Under the pieces are notes generated by a model. That model had not been told where the DNA came from and ran no database searches. It saw only the letters and a list, made by a program, of their open reading frames with translations. From positions 124,001-188,000 of the forward strand of contig NZ_JAMKQJ010000001.1 of NCBI RefSeq assembly GCF_024643205.1: DNA of 64,000 nt. Reading direction: 5' to 3'. The number at the start of each line of letters is the position of its first letter. The stretch's first letter is position 1. The stretch comes from Parapedobacter tibetensis. GTDB taxonomy: Bacteria > Bacteroidota > Bacteroidia > Sphingobacteriales > Sphingobacteriaceae. Below, in pieces: positions 35,308 to 41,112 of this stretch. Made by a program: the position numbers and the translations under genes.

Positions 35308-35607
35308 ATGGCAATTATAGAAAAACAATTGCCCCCATCGAGACATTGTTTAACTACTACAACGTTGAATCATTCGATGGCCAAAAGAACTGCCTTATGA
35401 ATCTAAGTCGTAAGAACGGGGCTATGGGCTTCTTTGCACCCCACAGTTGGAATAACAAGGACAGACAACGAACGGGTCATCCACAAGATTAGCGTTAACC
35501 CAGACACATTTAACATCGATGACGAGGAATTGCGGATGACGCTTGTCCAAGAAATGTGCCGCCTGTTAAAAACACAAATGCATTTTAGTGTATTTGATGT
35601 GAAATAA
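35308..35607 (+). pseudogene. Broken SprT-like zinc metalloprotease-fold gene
   Basis: Three reading frames must be joined. The first starts MAIIEKQLPP at 35308. The second reads TLFNYYNVESFDGQ, CLMNLSRKNGAMGFFAPHSW up to about 35475. The third continues HKISVNPDTFNIDDEEL then TLVQEMCRLLKTQ and stops at 35607. This matches SprT-like proteins common on Bacteroidetes mobile elements, which normally have HEM and a second half with the remaining zinc ligand. Here the zinc-binding HExxH region reads QEMCR and the C-terminal half is missing, so it is inactive by frameshift, substitution and truncation. Confidence 0.75.
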
Positions 35608-35626
35608 ATACTGTATATTTGCAGTA
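35594..35626 (+). promoter_or_regulatory. Promoter and candidate operator of the HigB/HigA module
   Basis: TTG (35594-35596) and TATATTTG (35614-35621) form a plausible promoter. The -7 box is framed by a perfect inverted repeat, TACTG (35609-35613) and CAGTA (35622-35626), a natural site for autoregulation by the antitoxin. Confidence 0.6.
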
Positions 35627-35640
35627 TGCAATAAGCAACG

Positions 35641-35931
35641 ATGATAGAATCAATAAAACACAAGGGGCTTAAATTGTACTGGAACAAAGGAGACAGTAGC
35701 AAACTACCCCCCAACATGATACGTAAAATCGAAGAGGTTATGGCTATCATCGACAACATTGAAAAGGTTCCCGATGACCTATATGTTTTCCCTGCATATG
35801 GCCCGCACCCATTAAAGGGGGATAGAAAAGGAGATTGGGCGCTCGCTGTTAGTGGCAACTGGCGCATTACATTCAAGTTTGACAACAATGCGGCAATGGC
35901 AAGCGATTTGAATTTAGAAGATTATCATTAA
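35641..35931 (+). CDS. higB: HigB-like toxin (RelE superfamily mRNA interferase)
   Basis: A 96-residue protein of the killer-protein type. IESIKHKGLKLYWNKGDSSK is the N-terminus, and the RelE-fold core reads PLKGDRKGDWALAVSGNWRI, with the basic and aromatic residues of the active surface (Lys, Arg, Trp and Arg-Ile-Thr-Phe). It would cut mRNA on the ribosome. The toxin-first order, followed after 13 bases by an XRE antitoxin, is typical of HigBA. The whole module lies within cassette 1. Confidence 0.9.
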   Translation: MIESIKHKGLKLYWNKGDSSKLPPNMIRKIEEVMAIIDNIEKVPDDLYVFPAYGPHPLKGDRKGDWALAVSGNWRITFKFDNNAAMASDLNLEDYH

Positions 35932-35944
35932 AAAAGGAGATAAA

Positions 35945-36244
35945 ATGGACAGGCACATCAGCACTTATATACACCCCGGACGGGTGTTCATGGAGCAAGT
36001 GGTAAAACCCCATAACCTTAAGATAGGGGAAGTAGCGGAGCTTTTACAGGTGTCCCGCTTAACAATATCGAAAATAGTCAATGGCAGGGGGGGCATAACA
36101 CCAAACATAGCGTTGCGCATTCAAGATGTTTTTGGCGGTACCGCAGACTTTTGGTCACGCATGCAGAATAAATACGACATGGCAATGGCCATAAACGAAT
36201 ACAACAAAAACAAGCCGTCGCTAAGGAAGTTTGAACACGCATAG
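35945..36244 (+). CDS. higA: HigA-like antitoxin (XRE-family DNA-binding)
   Basis: A 99-residue protein. YIHPGRVFMEQVVKPHNLKI is the typical HigA start, the helix-turn-helix reads IGEVAELLQVSRLTISKIVN near residue 28, and FGGTADFWSRMQNKYDMAMA follows. It should neutralise HigB and repress the module promoter through the palindrome at 35609-35626. It is followed by a short perfect hairpin (36248-36265). Confidence 0.9.
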   Translation: MDRHISTYIHPGRVFMEQVVKPHNLKIGEVAELLQVSRLTISKIVNGRGGITPNIALRIQDVFGGTADFWSRMQNKYDMAMAINEYNKNKPSLRKFEHA

Positions 36245-36247
36245 AGA

Positions 36248-36265
36248 AAGCCCCAAAAGGGGCTT
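36248..36265. terminator. Short hairpin between higA and nrdI
   Basis: AAGCCCC and GGGGCTT form a perfect 7-base stem with an AAAA loop, between two convergent genes. The T-run on the plus-strand side is weak (CCTGATTT), so termination is probable but not certain. Confidence 0.55.
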
Positions 36266-36304
36266 CCTGATTTATTGCGAAAGATGGATTTTTTCATATG
36301 GGCA

Positions 36305-36685
36305 TCAAAGAATATGTTCGCTTTTTGTCACATGACTGATATAGGCATCCACATCGCTATCCAATCCCGACAACTCAAAAACCAAGGCTATCGGCACCCC
36401 AAAACCAACACTGATACGCTTTGCCGCCATCCCATAGGTTTTTCCCCAATTCCTGTTTCCACTGCTTGAAACAGATTCGATAAACTTCCAATTTCTTTCC
36501 ATGAAAAGATAGGTAGTAAAAGGTATTTCCCCATCGCTATCGGTATAGGTTATCAAATGCCCCCTCTCTTTGACCGTCATATCCGGTTCTATCCGGACCG
36601 TGGTAAAGTCCGGCCTCTTGGCTTTTATATTGTCCACAAAGCGGTTTACGTTGCCCGTGCGGCTATCAAAATAAATTATGGCCAT
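36305..36685 (-). CDS. nrdI: NrdI-like flavodoxin for class Ib ribonucleotide reductase
   Basis: A 126-residue flavodoxin-like protein. IIYFDSRTGNVNRFVDNI at residues 3-20 is the FMN phosphate loop, and SVSSSGNRNWGKTYGMAAKR near residue 71 is the NrdI hallmark. VPIALVFELSGLDSDVDAYI near the C-terminus is also typical. NrdI supplies the oxidant that builds the dimanganese cofactor of NrdF. No nrdE, nrdF or nrdH lies in the window, so it is an orphan within a tRNA-linked cassette. The ATG at 36685 is chosen; a longer frame would run through the tRNA-end repeat. Confidence 0.88.
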   Translation of the reverse strand: MAIIYFDSRTGNVNRFVDNIKAKRPDFTTVRIEPDMTVKERGHLITYTDSDGEIPFTTYLFMERNWKFIESVSSSGNRNWGKTYGMAAKRISVGFGVPIALVFELSGLDSDVDAYISHVTKSEHIL

Positions 36686-36705
36686 TAGGGGGGTGTCTTT
36701 TGTAA

Positions 36706-36713
36706 CAAAAGTA
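36706..36713 (-). promoter_or_regulatory. -7 box TACTTTTG upstream of nrdI
   Basis: The minus-strand TACTTTTG matches TAnnTTTG, 20 bases before the nrdI start; no clear -33 box. Confidence 0.45.
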
Positions 36714-36818
36714 ACCAAAAAGTGCGGAAAAACCCATAGAGGACGAAAGTTGTCCAACAACTGGGGAACATCACACACAAGCAATTTAAGAAAAAGTAGA
36801 TTAAGGTAAATTATAAAT

Positions 36819-36842
36819 GTTCGAGTCCCGTCCGGACCGCCA
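36819..36842 (+). repeat. Attachment-type direct repeat, copy 2
   Basis: An exact 24-base copy of the tRNA-Asp 3' end (starts GTTCGAGTCCCG, ends CCA). The bases before it differ from the tRNA, so it is only the end of a tRNA gene and not a second tRNA. Confidence 0.9.
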
Positions 36843-36850
36843 GCATAATG

Positions 36851-36890
36851 CGCAATCATCTATAAAAAAGGTGGTTGCGTTTTTGTTTTT
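36851..36890 (+). terminator. Intrinsic terminator after tRNA-end copy 2
   Basis: CGCAATCATC (36851-36860) pairs with GGTGGTTGCG (36870-36879), including three G-U pairs, followed by TTTTTGTTTTT. It sits 8 bases after the repeat. Confidence 0.75.
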
Positions 36891-36916
36891 AGGCCTGGTA
36901 GTATCAGTTGGATAGT

Positions 36917-37087
36917 CTACCGGTCTCCCTTCAGACACATATTCCCCTCAGGCATGCCTTGGCTTTTTTTCCGTTCATTGTAATTCTTTGCCACATAATC
37001 CACTGTTGGCTGCTTATGTAGATCGCTTGTCTCCATTTCCTGCTGCTTATTAGCTGTCGAATCCTGCTGCGTGGACTTGTTATCCAC
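36917..37087 (-). pseudogene. Possible gene remnant, 56 codons from a GTG
   Basis: The hydrophilic reading NKQQEMETSDLHKQPTVDYV, ending GMPEGNMCLKGDR, has protein-like composition. It starts at a GTG right after an in-frame stop. I do not recognise it. It may be the tail of a gene cut when the cassette formed; coding status is uncertain. Confidence 0.3.
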
Positions 37088-37123
37088 TTTTTAGCATTAC
37101 TATCATAATATGGCAAAAAACCC

Positions 37124-37131
37124 TATATTTG
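37124..37131 (+). promoter_or_regulatory. -7 box TATATTTG upstream of the second toxin-antitoxin module
   Basis: An exact TAnnTTTG match 19 bases before the antitoxin ATG. ATTACT (37096-37101) and AGTAAT (37139-37144) frame it as a weak inverted repeat. Confidence 0.55.
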
Positions 37132-37150
37132 TATTTAAAGTAATATCACA

Positions 37151-37402
37151 ATGAATACTATAAGCGTAAAAAAATCAACGTCCCTGCGGATTGACCGCGA
37201 TTTGTACGACTACATCGAACGCCAGGCTCGAAAGGAAAACAGGAGCGTAAACAATTACATCGAGACCATACTCTCAAAGGCTACGGATTTCAAGTTACCA
37301 AACAGGGAAACGCGAGAGGCTATAGCCGAACTGGAAAGGGACAAGGCAACGCTAAAACGGTATTCCGGTGCCAAGAACCTGTTTGAGGATTTAGAGGGAT
37401 AG
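37151..37402 (+). CDS. Ribbon-helix-helix-type antitoxin
   Basis: An 83-residue protein. The N-terminal part, SLRIDRDLYDYIERQARKEN followed by RSVNNYIETIL, has the strand-helix-helix pattern of ribbon-helix-helix DNA-binding antitoxins. The C-terminal AELERDKATLKRYSGAKNLF, ending EDLEG, is the likely toxin-wrapping tail. It is followed after one base by a YafQ-type toxin gene, the usual antitoxin-first order. The family name within RelB/DinJ-like antitoxins is not certain. Confidence 0.82.
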   Translation: MNTISVKKSTSLRIDRDLYDYIERQARKENRSVNNYIETILSKATDFKLPNRETREAIAELERDKATLKRYSGAKNLFEDLEG

Positions 37403-37403
37403 G

Positions 37404-37691
37404 ATGGGCAAATACGTAGTCGTCCCGTCCGGAAGGTTTCGTAAGGACATCAAGAAATACCTAAAGAAGCAACGAGAAAGGGATGCCATCTATGAAGTCA
37501 TCGACCTGTTGGTAGATGGTGGGAATTCGTCCATCCCTGTAAGCATGAAGCCCCATAAGCTATCAGGCAATTACGCAGGATATTGGGAATGCCACGTCCT
37601 GCCCGACCTGTTGATTATATGGGGACAGACGGAACAACCCGACAAAGAGGTTTACCTTGTGAGGATTGGGTCGCATTCCGAATTATTCTAA
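37404..37691 (+). CDS. YafQ/RelE-type toxin (mRNA interferase)
   Basis: A 95-residue protein. PSGRFRKDIKKYLKKQRERD is the N-terminal helix pair, and the core HKLSGNYAGYWECHVLPDLL then IIW matches the YafQ signature with its His and Asp active-site residues. It ends YLVRIGSHSELF with the catalytic-type terminal His and aromatic residue. It should be a ribosome-dependent RNase held by the antitoxin encoded one base upstream. It lies 32 bases before tRNA-end copy 3. Confidence 0.9.
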   Translation: MGKYVVVPSGRFRKDIKKYLKKQRERDAIYEVIDLLVDGGNSSIPVSMKPHKLSGNYAGYWECHVLPDLLIIWGQTEQPDKEVYLVRIGSHSELF

Positions 37692-37723
37692 GATGAACAA
37701 TATGGACAAAATGCCTCTGCGAA

Positions 37724-37746
37724 TTCGAGTCCCGTCCGGATCGCCA
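37724..37746 (+). repeat. Attachment-type direct repeat, copy 3
   Basis: A 23-base copy of the tRNA-Asp 3' end (starts TTCGAGTCCCG) with one change, GGATCGCCA for GGACCGCCA. The divergence suggests this is the oldest junction. Confidence 0.88.
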
Positions 37747-37761
37747 GTCTTAAGGTCAAAA

Positions 37762-37807
37762 AAAATACAAAAGCTTGCAGTCAAATGATTGCAAGCTTTT
37801 GTATTTT
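37762..37807. terminator. Strong intrinsic terminator after tRNA-end copy 3
   Basis: AAAATACAAAAGCTTGCA (37762-37779) pairs perfectly over 18 bases with 37790-37807; A- and T-rich flanks allow use in both directions. It may be the original terminator of the tRNA gene before any integration. Confidence 0.9.
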
Positions 37808-37825
37808 ACGATAATCCTAAAATAT

Positions 37826-38017
37826 TCATTTTTCCTCCCTTACATGCACTCCGATGGTCCGAGTCATGGAACTTCCGTCTGCATCCGTAACCGTCACTTC
37901 GATCCTATGCAGACCCGGATCAGCAGCCTTAACGTGCAACGTAGTCTCTTTATTCCCTGCACCTAAGAAGGTGTAAACAGGTTGGTCGGTCAGAAAGCAT
38001 CTCCAACTTTGTCGCAT
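37826..38017 (-). pseudogene. C-terminal fragment of an Ig/PKD-like domain protein
   Basis: The reading VYTFLGAGNKETTLHVKAAD, then GLHRIEVTVTDADGSS and a final VREEK, looks like the last beta-strands of a secreted Ig- or PKD-like domain. Upstream (towards 38140) the frame loses meaning and no start or signal peptide is seen, so only the 3' end of a larger gene remains. The rest of 37808-38140 holds nothing else I can identify. It borders the tRNA-Asp cassettes, so an insertion-linked deletion may have removed the front part. Confidence 0.55.
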
Positions 38018-38140
38018 TTACCCCCTTACATTGTCATATTCACCCATTTCAACACACTGATTAACAGCTTATGTTTGTATTGTCATTCCTTCGCAAAATT
38101 TGCAGTGAATGAACAGGAGTTATAAACAAACCAATTAACC

Positions 38141-38548
38141 ATGGAAAAAAGCAAAACACCTGGCTTCAGTAGCGTAGATGAGTACTTAACCAGCCTTGGG
38201 GATGAAGCATCAGCTACATTGAAACGCGTGCGAACCATTATCAAAGAGGCGGCTCCCGAAGCGGAAGAAACCATCAGCTATCAAATGCCCGCCTATAAAT
38301 ACCACGGCATGCTTATCTATTTTGCTGCATGGAAAAACCATTGGGGTCTATATCCTGCCAGTTCCGCAACAAGGGAGTTCTTCAAGGATGAGCTTGCGAA
38401 TTACAAACAATCCAAGGGAACCATTCAATTCCCTTGGAATGCCCCCTTGCCCGAAGATTTGATAACACAGATTGTCAAAAAAAGGGTTGTGGAAAACATG
38501 GAAGCAGCAAAGGAAAAAACCACGAAGACAAGGAAAATTAAGCATTAA
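38141..38548 (+). CDS. DUF1801 family protein
   Basis: A 135-residue protein. FSSVDEYLTSLGDEASATLK and EAAPEAEETISYQMPAYKYH then GMLIYFAAWKNHWGLYP match DUF1801/YdhG-like proteins, some of which are described as iron chaperones related to frataxin in fold. The C-terminus is lysine-rich. Function here is unknown. The VOC-family gene follows after 18 bases. Confidence 0.85.
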   Translation: MEKSKTPGFSSVDEYLTSLGDEASATLKRVRTIIKEAAPEAEETISYQMPAYKYHGMLIYFAAWKNHWGLYPASSATREFFKDELANYKQSKGTIQFPWNAPLPEDLITQIVKKRVVENMEAAKEKTTKTRKIKH

Positions 38549-38566
38549 TTATTTTAAAACAAAAAA

Positions 38567-39076
38567 ATGGAAAAGCGAATTTCAAATCAAAAGATCACCA
38601 CAAACCTATGGTTTGACAGCGAGGCTGAAGCCGCAGCGAAATTTTATACCTCGGTCTTCAAAGATTCCAAAATCGGCAGGATTTCCCGTTACACCAAAGA
38701 TGGGTTTGAATTCCATCAAATGCCTGAAGGATCAGTAATGACCGTCGAATTCATCATCGAAGGGCAGGAATTTGTGGCGTTGAATGGAGGCCCAGTATTT
38801 AAATTCAATGAATCCATATCGTTTATTGTCAATTGCGAAACCCAGGAGGAAATAGACTACTATTGGAAGAAGCTTACCGAGGGTGGCGATGAAAAGGCTC
38901 AAGTATGCGGATGGCTCAAGGACAAATTCGGCGTATCGTGGCAGGTGGTACCCACGGTATTGAATGACATGATACTGGATCCAGACCCTGCTAAAGCAGG
39001 CCGAGTGATGCAAACCATGCTGCAGATGAAGAAACTGGATATTGCGCCGTTAAAGGAAGCATACGAACAAGGATGA
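38567..39076 (+). CDS. VOC superfamily protein, PhnB-like
   Basis: A 169-residue protein of the glyoxalase/VOC fold: TTNLWFDSEAEAAAKFYTSV, FEFHQMPEGSVMTVEFIIEG and CGWLKDKFGVSWQVVPTVLN. Proteins of this subfamily are often labelled 3-demethylubiquinone methyltransferase by old transfer errors; no methyltransferase motif is present. Metal ligands and substrate are unclear. It sits in a run of small solitary genes behind the tRNA-Asp region. Confidence 0.87.
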   Translation: MEKRISNQKITTNLWFDSEAEAAAKFYTSVFKDSKIGRISRYTKDGFEFHQMPEGSVMTVEFIIEGQEFVALNGGPVFKFNESISFIVNCETQEEIDYYWKKLTEGGDEKAQVCGWLKDKFGVSWQVVPTVLNDMILDPDPAKAGRVMQTMLQMKKLDIAPLKEAYEQG

Positions 39077-39126
39077 TGGGTTGCACTCAACCGGATAGGC
39101 AATGTGGATACATAAATAATAAGATT

Positions 39127-39672
39127 ATGGCACTCTTCATAAATCGGATAAAGCCTTCGGGGAATATTGCCGAAAAGGACTCAATTGGTAAAACCGCCGT
39201 ACTTTCAAATAGCAAGGTTGTATTGAATGTGCTGACATATGCCGATGCCGAACCTTTTTTCAGGCTGTATTCCAATCCGGAATTATATGATGCAGATGAG
39301 TGTCCCATCCAGTCAGGCGATACACCGGAAAGCTTCTCGCTCCGCATTGTTGCGCGTTGTGAAATGGTCTGGACCATCCGCCTGGCTACATGCCCAGATG
39401 CCATCATCGGGGACTGTGCGTTGCACCACTGGGATAGCGAAAATGCAGAAATCGAATTTGGCGGTTCGCTCTTGCCGGAGTTTTGGGGACAGGGCATTAT
39501 GCCTTCGGCTTTCCAATCAGTCATCGCTTTCGCCAAAGAGGAATATGGTGTGAAGTCGGTTGTAAGCCATACACTGACGGGAAACCAAAAAGCTATCCGA
39601 TTTGCCAATAAAATGGGGTTTAAGCAAGTAACCGTATCGGACGGCCATATCCATTGGGTAAAAATAGTATAG
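39127..39672 (+). CDS. GNAT family N-acetyltransferase (ribosomal-protein-acetylating type)
   Basis: A 181-residue acetyltransferase of the RimJ/RimL-like branch. LNVLTYADAEPFFRLYSNPE is the start of the fold, and EIEFGGSLLPEFWGQGIMPS near residue 110 holds the acetyl-CoA loop (GQGIMP). GNQKAIRFANKMGFKQ is the usual motif B. The acceptor is unknown. A frame from 39073 overlapping the VOC gene exists, but the ATG at 39127 gives the standard length. Confidence 0.85.
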   Translation: MALFINRIKPSGNIAEKDSIGKTAVLSNSKVVLNVLTYADAEPFFRLYSNPELYDADECPIQSGDTPESFSLRIVARCEMVWTIRLATCPDAIIGDCALHHWDSENAEIEFGGSLLPEFWGQGIMPSAFQSVIAFAKEEYGVKSVVSHTLTGNQKAIRFANKMGFKQVTVSDGHIHWVKIV

Positions 39673-39748
39673 GTAGAAAGTGAAAATATCACCATAGTTT
39701 TACCCATATTTCCTCTATAAAAACTCCCTAATGGCAGAGGAGAGACCG

Positions 39749-39801
39749 ATAAACTTGCTTTTATATGCAATCAATTATACTGCATATAAAAGCAAATTTA
39801 T
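39749..39801. repeat. Near-perfect inverted repeat overlapping a promoter module
   Basis: 39749-39769 (ATAAACTTGCTTTTATATGC and A) faces 39781-39801 with 20 of 21 pairs across an 11-base loop. The right arm is the spacer of promoter copy 3, and the left arm is an inverted copy of the same spacer. It could also stop transcription from the upstream acetyltransferase gene, though no clear U-tract follows. Confidence 0.7.
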
Positions 39802-39810
39802 CTAAGTTTG
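39780..39810 (+). promoter_or_regulatory. Promoter module, copy 3, upstream of the DUF1772 gene
   Basis: CTG (39780-39782) in place of TTG, a 20-base spacer and TAAGTTTG (39803-39810). It is identical to copy 1 (3089-3119) at 29 of 31 positions. The ATG at 39851 lies 40 bases downstream. Confidence 0.65.
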
Positions 39811-39850
39811 TGGAAGACCCCGGGGTTATCCTTATAAAGTAAAATTGACC

Positions 39851-40345
39851 ATGATGATTTTTTTTAACTTTATTCTTTTAGTAACCGCTATACTAATGGC
39901 TTTAATCAGTGGCCTTTTCTATGCTTATTCCTGCTCAGTGAATATCGGCTTGGGCCGATTGGCGGATGCCGAATACTTAGGTGCCATGCAATCCATCAAC
40001 AAAGCCATTCTAAACCCATGGTTTTTCGCCAGTTTCATCGGCACAGCGATTGCAACGCCCCTCAGCACATGGATGTCATATCAAATGGATGGAACCTCTA
40101 TGTCCTTTTATCTATTATTGATGGCATCGATTGCATACCTCATTGGTGTTTTCGGAGTAACAGTGGTAGGTAACATACCATTGAATGAATCGCTTGATAA
40201 ATTCAATATCCATACTTCAACACCGGAGGAAATCACTATCCAGCGGTTGGCTTTTGAGGAATCCTGGAACAAGTATAATCTTATCCGTACGCTGGCCAAC
40301 GTACTCGCGTTAATATTGTTATTATGGGGCCTCATTAAAAGGTAA
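39851..40345 (+). CDS. DUF1772 family membrane protein
   Basis: A 164-residue protein with four membrane helices: NFILLVTAILMALISGLFYA, a second around PWFFASFIGTAIATPLST, a third around FYLLLMASIAYLIGVFGVTV, and a last LANVLALILLLWGLI. GNIPLNESLDKFNIHTSTPE after helix three is the family signature (anthrone-oxygenase-like DUF1772). Function in bacteria is unknown. The ATG at 39851 is preferred to a TTG two codons earlier. Confidence 0.87.
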   Translation: MMIFFNFILLVTAILMALISGLFYAYSCSVNIGLGRLADAEYLGAMQSINKAILNPWFFASFIGTAIATPLSTWMSYQMDGTSMSFYLLLMASIAYLIGVFGVTVVGNIPLNESLDKFNIHTSTPEEITIQRLAFEESWNKYNLIRTLANVLALILLLWGLIKR

Positions 40346-40503
40346 TCCAACCAGCCGCCGTGAATGGGTCAATTTGAAACAATTAATCAGTTCATTTCTG
40401 AAATAAATGTAATCGTTAAAACAATATAAAAAGCTAAAATATTTGGTAAATAAAATCATAATTCTTAAATTTACTAATTGTTTTAGTTTATGCGATTACA
40501 ACT

Positions 40504-41100
40504 ATGGATTTCAACGGATTAACCCTAAACGAGTACCTATTAATCATTGAGCCGGAGGCCAGTGTTAAACAGCAAATTCAACGATTCAAACGGTATTTTA
40601 TACAAAGCTACCGTTTCAGCAACGCCATTGTCACCCGCACCCACCTTACACTGATGAGGTGTTTGCAATATGAAAGCTATGAGAGTCGCTTTGTGCAAAA
40701 ACTACGAAACATATCGGCAACAGTTTCCCCGTTTGACATCGAATTACAGGGCTTTGGCAATTTTGGCCATACCCTTTATATTGATGTAAAAACCATCCAT
40801 CCCATACTTGATGTGGTGTCAAACAGGAAGGAAGAGATTAAGCCCTTTGTCAACCGTAATATGAAACAAGCTCCTTTTTTTGTCAAGAAACCACACATCA
40901 CCATTGCCCGGCAGCTTACCCCCACCCAGTGTAATATGGTATGGGCCCTATGGAGTCGGGCAAAATATGAAGGGCGCTTCCACGCGAAGAAAATGCTTCT
41001 TTTGAAGCGGAGGGTAGGCACACGTACCTATCGTAAGGTCGAAAAATTCACCTTCAGGGGTCAGATACCCTACCCTATCCAAGGACGACTTTTTAATTGA
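40504..41100 (+). CDS. 2H phosphoesterase superfamily protein (2'-5' RNA ligase-like)
   Basis: A 198-residue protein with the two HxTx motifs of the LigT/2H fold: RTHLTLMRC near residue 45 and KPHITIARQL near residue 130. Spacing between them fits a phosphodiesterase acting on 2',3'-cyclic nucleotides or RNA ends. LNEYLLIIEP at the N-terminus and GFGNFGHTLYIDVK in the middle are common in Bacteroidetes members. It stands alone between DUF1772 and the convergent sigma factor gene, 12 bases from the latter's stop. Confidence 0.87.
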   Translation: MDFNGLTLNEYLLIIEPEASVKQQIQRFKRYFIQSYRFSNAIVTRTHLTLMRCLQYESYESRFVQKLRNISATVSPFDIELQGFGNFGHTLYIDVKTIHPILDVVSNRKEEIKPFVNRNMKQAPFFVKKPHITIARQLTPTQCNMVWALWSRAKYEGRFHAKKMLLLKRRVGTRTYRKVEKFTFRGQIPYPIQGRLFN

Positions 41101-41112
41101 AATTCTGCGCGA

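Larger units (their letters stand above)
35083..36842. mobile_element. Cassette 1 integrated at tRNA-Asp (1.76 kb)
   Basis: Bounded by the tRNA gene end and an exact 24-base copy of it. It contains a terminator, a broken SprT-like gene, a HigB/HigA module and, on the other strand, nrdI. No integrase or replication gene is present, so it is a deletion remnant or was moved by an enzyme supplied elsewhere. Confidence 0.75.
36843..37746. mobile_element. Cassette 2 integrated at tRNA-Asp (0.90 kb)
   Basis: Bounded by tRNA-end copies 2 and 3. It contains a terminator, a possible gene remnant on the minus strand, and a second toxin-antitoxin pair. As with cassette 1, there is no recombinase. Confidence 0.7.

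Noticed and set aside
36686..36859. 58-codon N-terminal extension of nrdI
   Set aside because: The added residues come from the tRNA-end repeat and the promoter region; the NrdI fold begins right at the ATG at 36685.
36905..36950. tRNA-like half (GGTAG ... CTACC followed by a CGGTCTCC stretch)
   Set aside because: It superficially resembles a D-arm and anticodon arm, but there is no acceptor stem, no T-arm, and the stretch overlaps the end of a protein-like frame on the other strand.
39087..39770. 227-residue minus-strand protein opposite the GNAT gene
   Set aside because: It is the reverse frame of a well-supported acetyltransferase gene, and its first residues come from the repeated promoter spacer.
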